From Robiginitomaculum sp. (GTDB lineage: Bacteria > Pseudomonadota > Alphaproteobacteria > Caulobacterales > Maricaulaceae), in NCBI GenBank assembly GCA_023301505.1, contig JALZUP010000109.1, positions 1 through 33,109 on the forward strand: a stretch of 33,109 nucleotides of DNA, given 5' to 3'. Shown here in pieces: positions 31,755 to 33,109 of the stretch. Below the pieces are notes generated by a model. The model had not been told where the DNA came from and did no database searches. It saw only the letters and a program-made list of their open reading frames with translations. A program made the position numbers and the translations under genes. Positions within the stretch are counted from its first letter, which is position 1; the number at the start of each line of letters is the position of its first letter.

Positions 31755-32744
31755 ATGATAGATGACATGACAGATGATATGGGCCAGCCCAATATAGATA
31801 ATCAGAGCCGCGCAGGTTTTGCCGCCATTATTGGCGCGCCAAATGCAGGCAAATCAACCTTAGTGAATGCTCTGGTTGGCGAGAAAGTCTCTATTGTTAC
31901 TCACAAAGTACAAACGACGCGCTTTCAATTGCGCGGTATTGCCCTTATCGGAGAGGCGCAAGTCGTGCTCGTCGACACGCCCGGCATATTTGAAGCAAAA
32001 GATCGGCTCGACCGCTCTATGGTGCATGCGGCATGGACGGGTACGAAAGATGCGAATGCCATCGTCCATGTGGTCGATGCTCCCGCCTATTTGCGGGTGC
32101 TGAACCGCGAGGAGCCAGGGTCGCAAGATAAGCTAGGCGTGAAAGATACGCAGAGCGTGATTGAAGGCCTTAAGAAGCGCGGCGCGGATGTGCCTAAAAT
32201 TTTAGCGCTTAATAAAATTGACCTGATTGCCCATGATCAGCTTTTGCCATTAGTGGCGCATTTTAATGAGCAAGATGTCTATAGTAATGTGGTGCTGATT
32301 TCGGCTTCAAACGGAGACGGGATTAAAGATTTGGGACAGCTTTTGGCCCAGTCTATGCCGCAGGGGCCGTGGATGTTTCCCGCCGACCAAGCGGCCGATA
32401 TTCCAACGCGCCTGATTGCGGCAGAAGTTACGCGCGAAAAGCTCTTTTTACGCCTTCATGATGAGCTGCCTTATGCCAGCATGGTTGAGACAGAAAAATG
32501 GACTAATAATCGCGATGGCTCGGTCAAAATTGAGCAAGTCATTTATGTGCGCAAAGACTCTCAAAAGCCGATTGTGCTGGGTAAGGGCGGGCAGACGATT
32601 AAAGCTATTGGGGCCTCTGCGCGAAAAGAGCTCTCGGAGTGGCTGGGCGTAAAAGTGCATCTCTTTCTCTTTGTGAAAGTGCGTGAAAATTGGTCAGAGA
32701 CCCGTAGCCTTTACCAGCAATTTGGTCTTGAATTTGACGTTTAG
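31755..32744 (+). CDS. era: GTPase Era
   Basis: Era is an essential Ras-like GTPase with a KH domain that binds the 3' end of 16S rRNA during 30S assembly. The 329-residue protein has G1 GAPNAGKS (27–34), G2 TTRFQLRGI, G3 DTPGIF, G4 NKID, G5 SASNGDG, then the KH domain (QVIYVRKDSQKPIVLGKGGQTIKAIG with the conserved GxxG). It is longer than the usual 295–305 because of an N-terminal Asp-rich tail and an insertion between G3 and G4 (NREEPGSQDKLGVKDTQ). ATGs at 31767 and 31779 are alternative starts. The rnc–era pairing couples rRNA cleavage with 30S maturation; upstream rnc is interrupted. Confidence 0.96.
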   Translation: MIDDMTDDMGQPNIDNQSRAGFAAIIGAPNAGKSTLVNALVGEKVSIVTHKVQTTRFQLRGIALIGEAQVVLVDTPGIFEAKDRLDRSMVHAAWTGTKDANAIVHVVDAPAYLRVLNREEPGSQDKLGVKDTQSVIEGLKKRGADVPKILALNKIDLIAHDQLLPLVAHFNEQDVYSNVVLISASNGDGIKDLGQLLAQSMPQGPWMFPADQAADIPTRLIAAEVTREKLFLRLHDELPYASMVETEKWTNNRDGSVKIEQVIYVRKDSQKPIVLGKGGQTIKAIGASARKELSEWLGVKVHLFLFVKVRENWSETRSLYQQFGLEFDV

Positions 32745-32770
32745 CAATTTGGTGTTTAGCGATTTTGCGT

Positions 32771-32795
32771 TAACGGTTTAGCGGTAACGGTTTAG
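32771..32795. repeat. Direct repeats in the era–recO spacer
   Basis: taacggtttag occurs at 32771–32781 and again at 32785–32795. More distant gtttagc words precede them, starting in the last codon of era. The 63-base spacer is therefore largely built from gtttag-containing units and ends in the recO ribosome-binding site. Confidence 0.7.
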
Positions 32796-32807
32796 GGGAG
32801 AGGCGTC

Positions 32808-33109
32808 ATGCAGTGGCAGTCTGAAGGCTATATCCTGAATGTGCGCAAACATGGCGAAAGCGCCGCCATCGCCGATATTCTCACGCCTGATAAGGGGCGC
32901 TATGCTGGATTGGTCCATGGCGGAGCAGGGCGGCGTATGCGGCCTATATTACAGCCGGGCAATAAGGTGCGCGTGACGTGGAAAGCGCGGCTGGCTGATC
33001 AACTGGGGACATTTAGTCTTGAGCCGCTTCAAGCGCGCGCGGCGCAGCTTATGGAAGAGCGGCTCTCATTAACGGGGCTGTCGGCTCTTTGCGCTATGTG
33101 TTGTGTGGC
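32808..33109 (+). CDS. recO: DNA repair protein RecO (N-terminal part, cut by window edge)
   Basis: RecO helps load RecA onto SSB-coated single-stranded DNA in the RecFOR pathway. The first 100 codons are visible: MQWQSEGYILNVRKHGESAAIADILTP-type opening followed by GRYAGLVHGGAGRRMRPILQPGN and VRVTWKARLADQLGTFSLE, the OB-fold N-terminal domain of RecO, then the start of the helical part (LSALCAMC). GGGGAGAGG lies just upstream of ATG 32808. Era–RecO adjacency is the standard order. Confidence 0.93.
   Translation, partial: MQWQSEGYILNVRKHGESAAIADILTPDKGRYAGLVHGGAGRRMRPILQPGNKVRVTWKARLADQLGTFSLEPLQARAAQLMEERLSLTGLSALCAMCCV

Overview
The window is a chromosomal stretch from an alphaproteobacterium. 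The block folK–rpoZ–rsh–pyrE–pdxJ–acpS–lepB–rnc–era–recO at the right-hand end is a hallmark gene order of that class. The trpEGDC cluster beside a PpiD-like gene, the aminotransferase–glpX–recJ run and a DksA without a full cysteine zinc finger agree with it. Moderate GC content and this gene set recall marine Hyphomonadaceae/Maricaulales-type bacteria, but the genus cannot be read from the sequence. No tRNA, rRNA, CRISPR array, transposase, integrase or prophage gene is visible.

Layout. (1) 1–148: the last codons of an unidentified plus-strand gene and its strong terminator. (2) 203–6063, minus strand: a tightly packed operon, membrane-anchored PpiD/SurA-like chaperone then trpE, trpG, trpD, trpC. 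(3) 6196–10383: tpiA, a C-factor-like SDR, RNase D, and a QEGLA/DUF1704 putative metallopeptidase. (4) 10413–13945: a MoxR-type AAA+ ATPase, dksA, and parE convergent with dksA across a shared bidirectional terminator. (5) 14167–18157: accessory surface region with a large autotransporter whose passenger has essentially no lysine, and a small divergent lipoprotein. (6) 18348–22668: AlaC/DapL-like aminotransferase, glpX, recJ. (7) 22689–25228: overlapping family-5 uracil-DNA glycosylase and NYN nuclease genes, folK, and a DUF481 outer-membrane protein. (8) 25589–33109: rpoZ, the (p)ppGpp synthetase/hydrolase rsh, then pyrE, pdxJ, acpS, lepB, rnc, era and the start of recO, mostly overlapping or nearly so.

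Together these are mostly housekeeping functions: tryptophan synthesis, central carbon metabolism, the stringent response (Rsh, omega and DksA all lie here), protein export, and RNA processing/ribosome assembly (RNase III, Era). Accessory insertions are mainly cell-envelope proteins.

The strongest anomaly is an in-frame amber codon at 31221–31223 that splits an otherwise intact RNase III gene, with a good ribosome-binding site and ATG 46 bases downstream. The other recurring oddity is a series of short (11–15 bp) tandem duplications, some between genes and some inside genes as in-frame amino-acid repeats (recJ, lepB). I did not find a convincing new multi-gene system; the best leads are the split rnc, the overlapping UDG–NYN pair, the lysine-free autotransporter and the MATCAP-like QEGLA protein.
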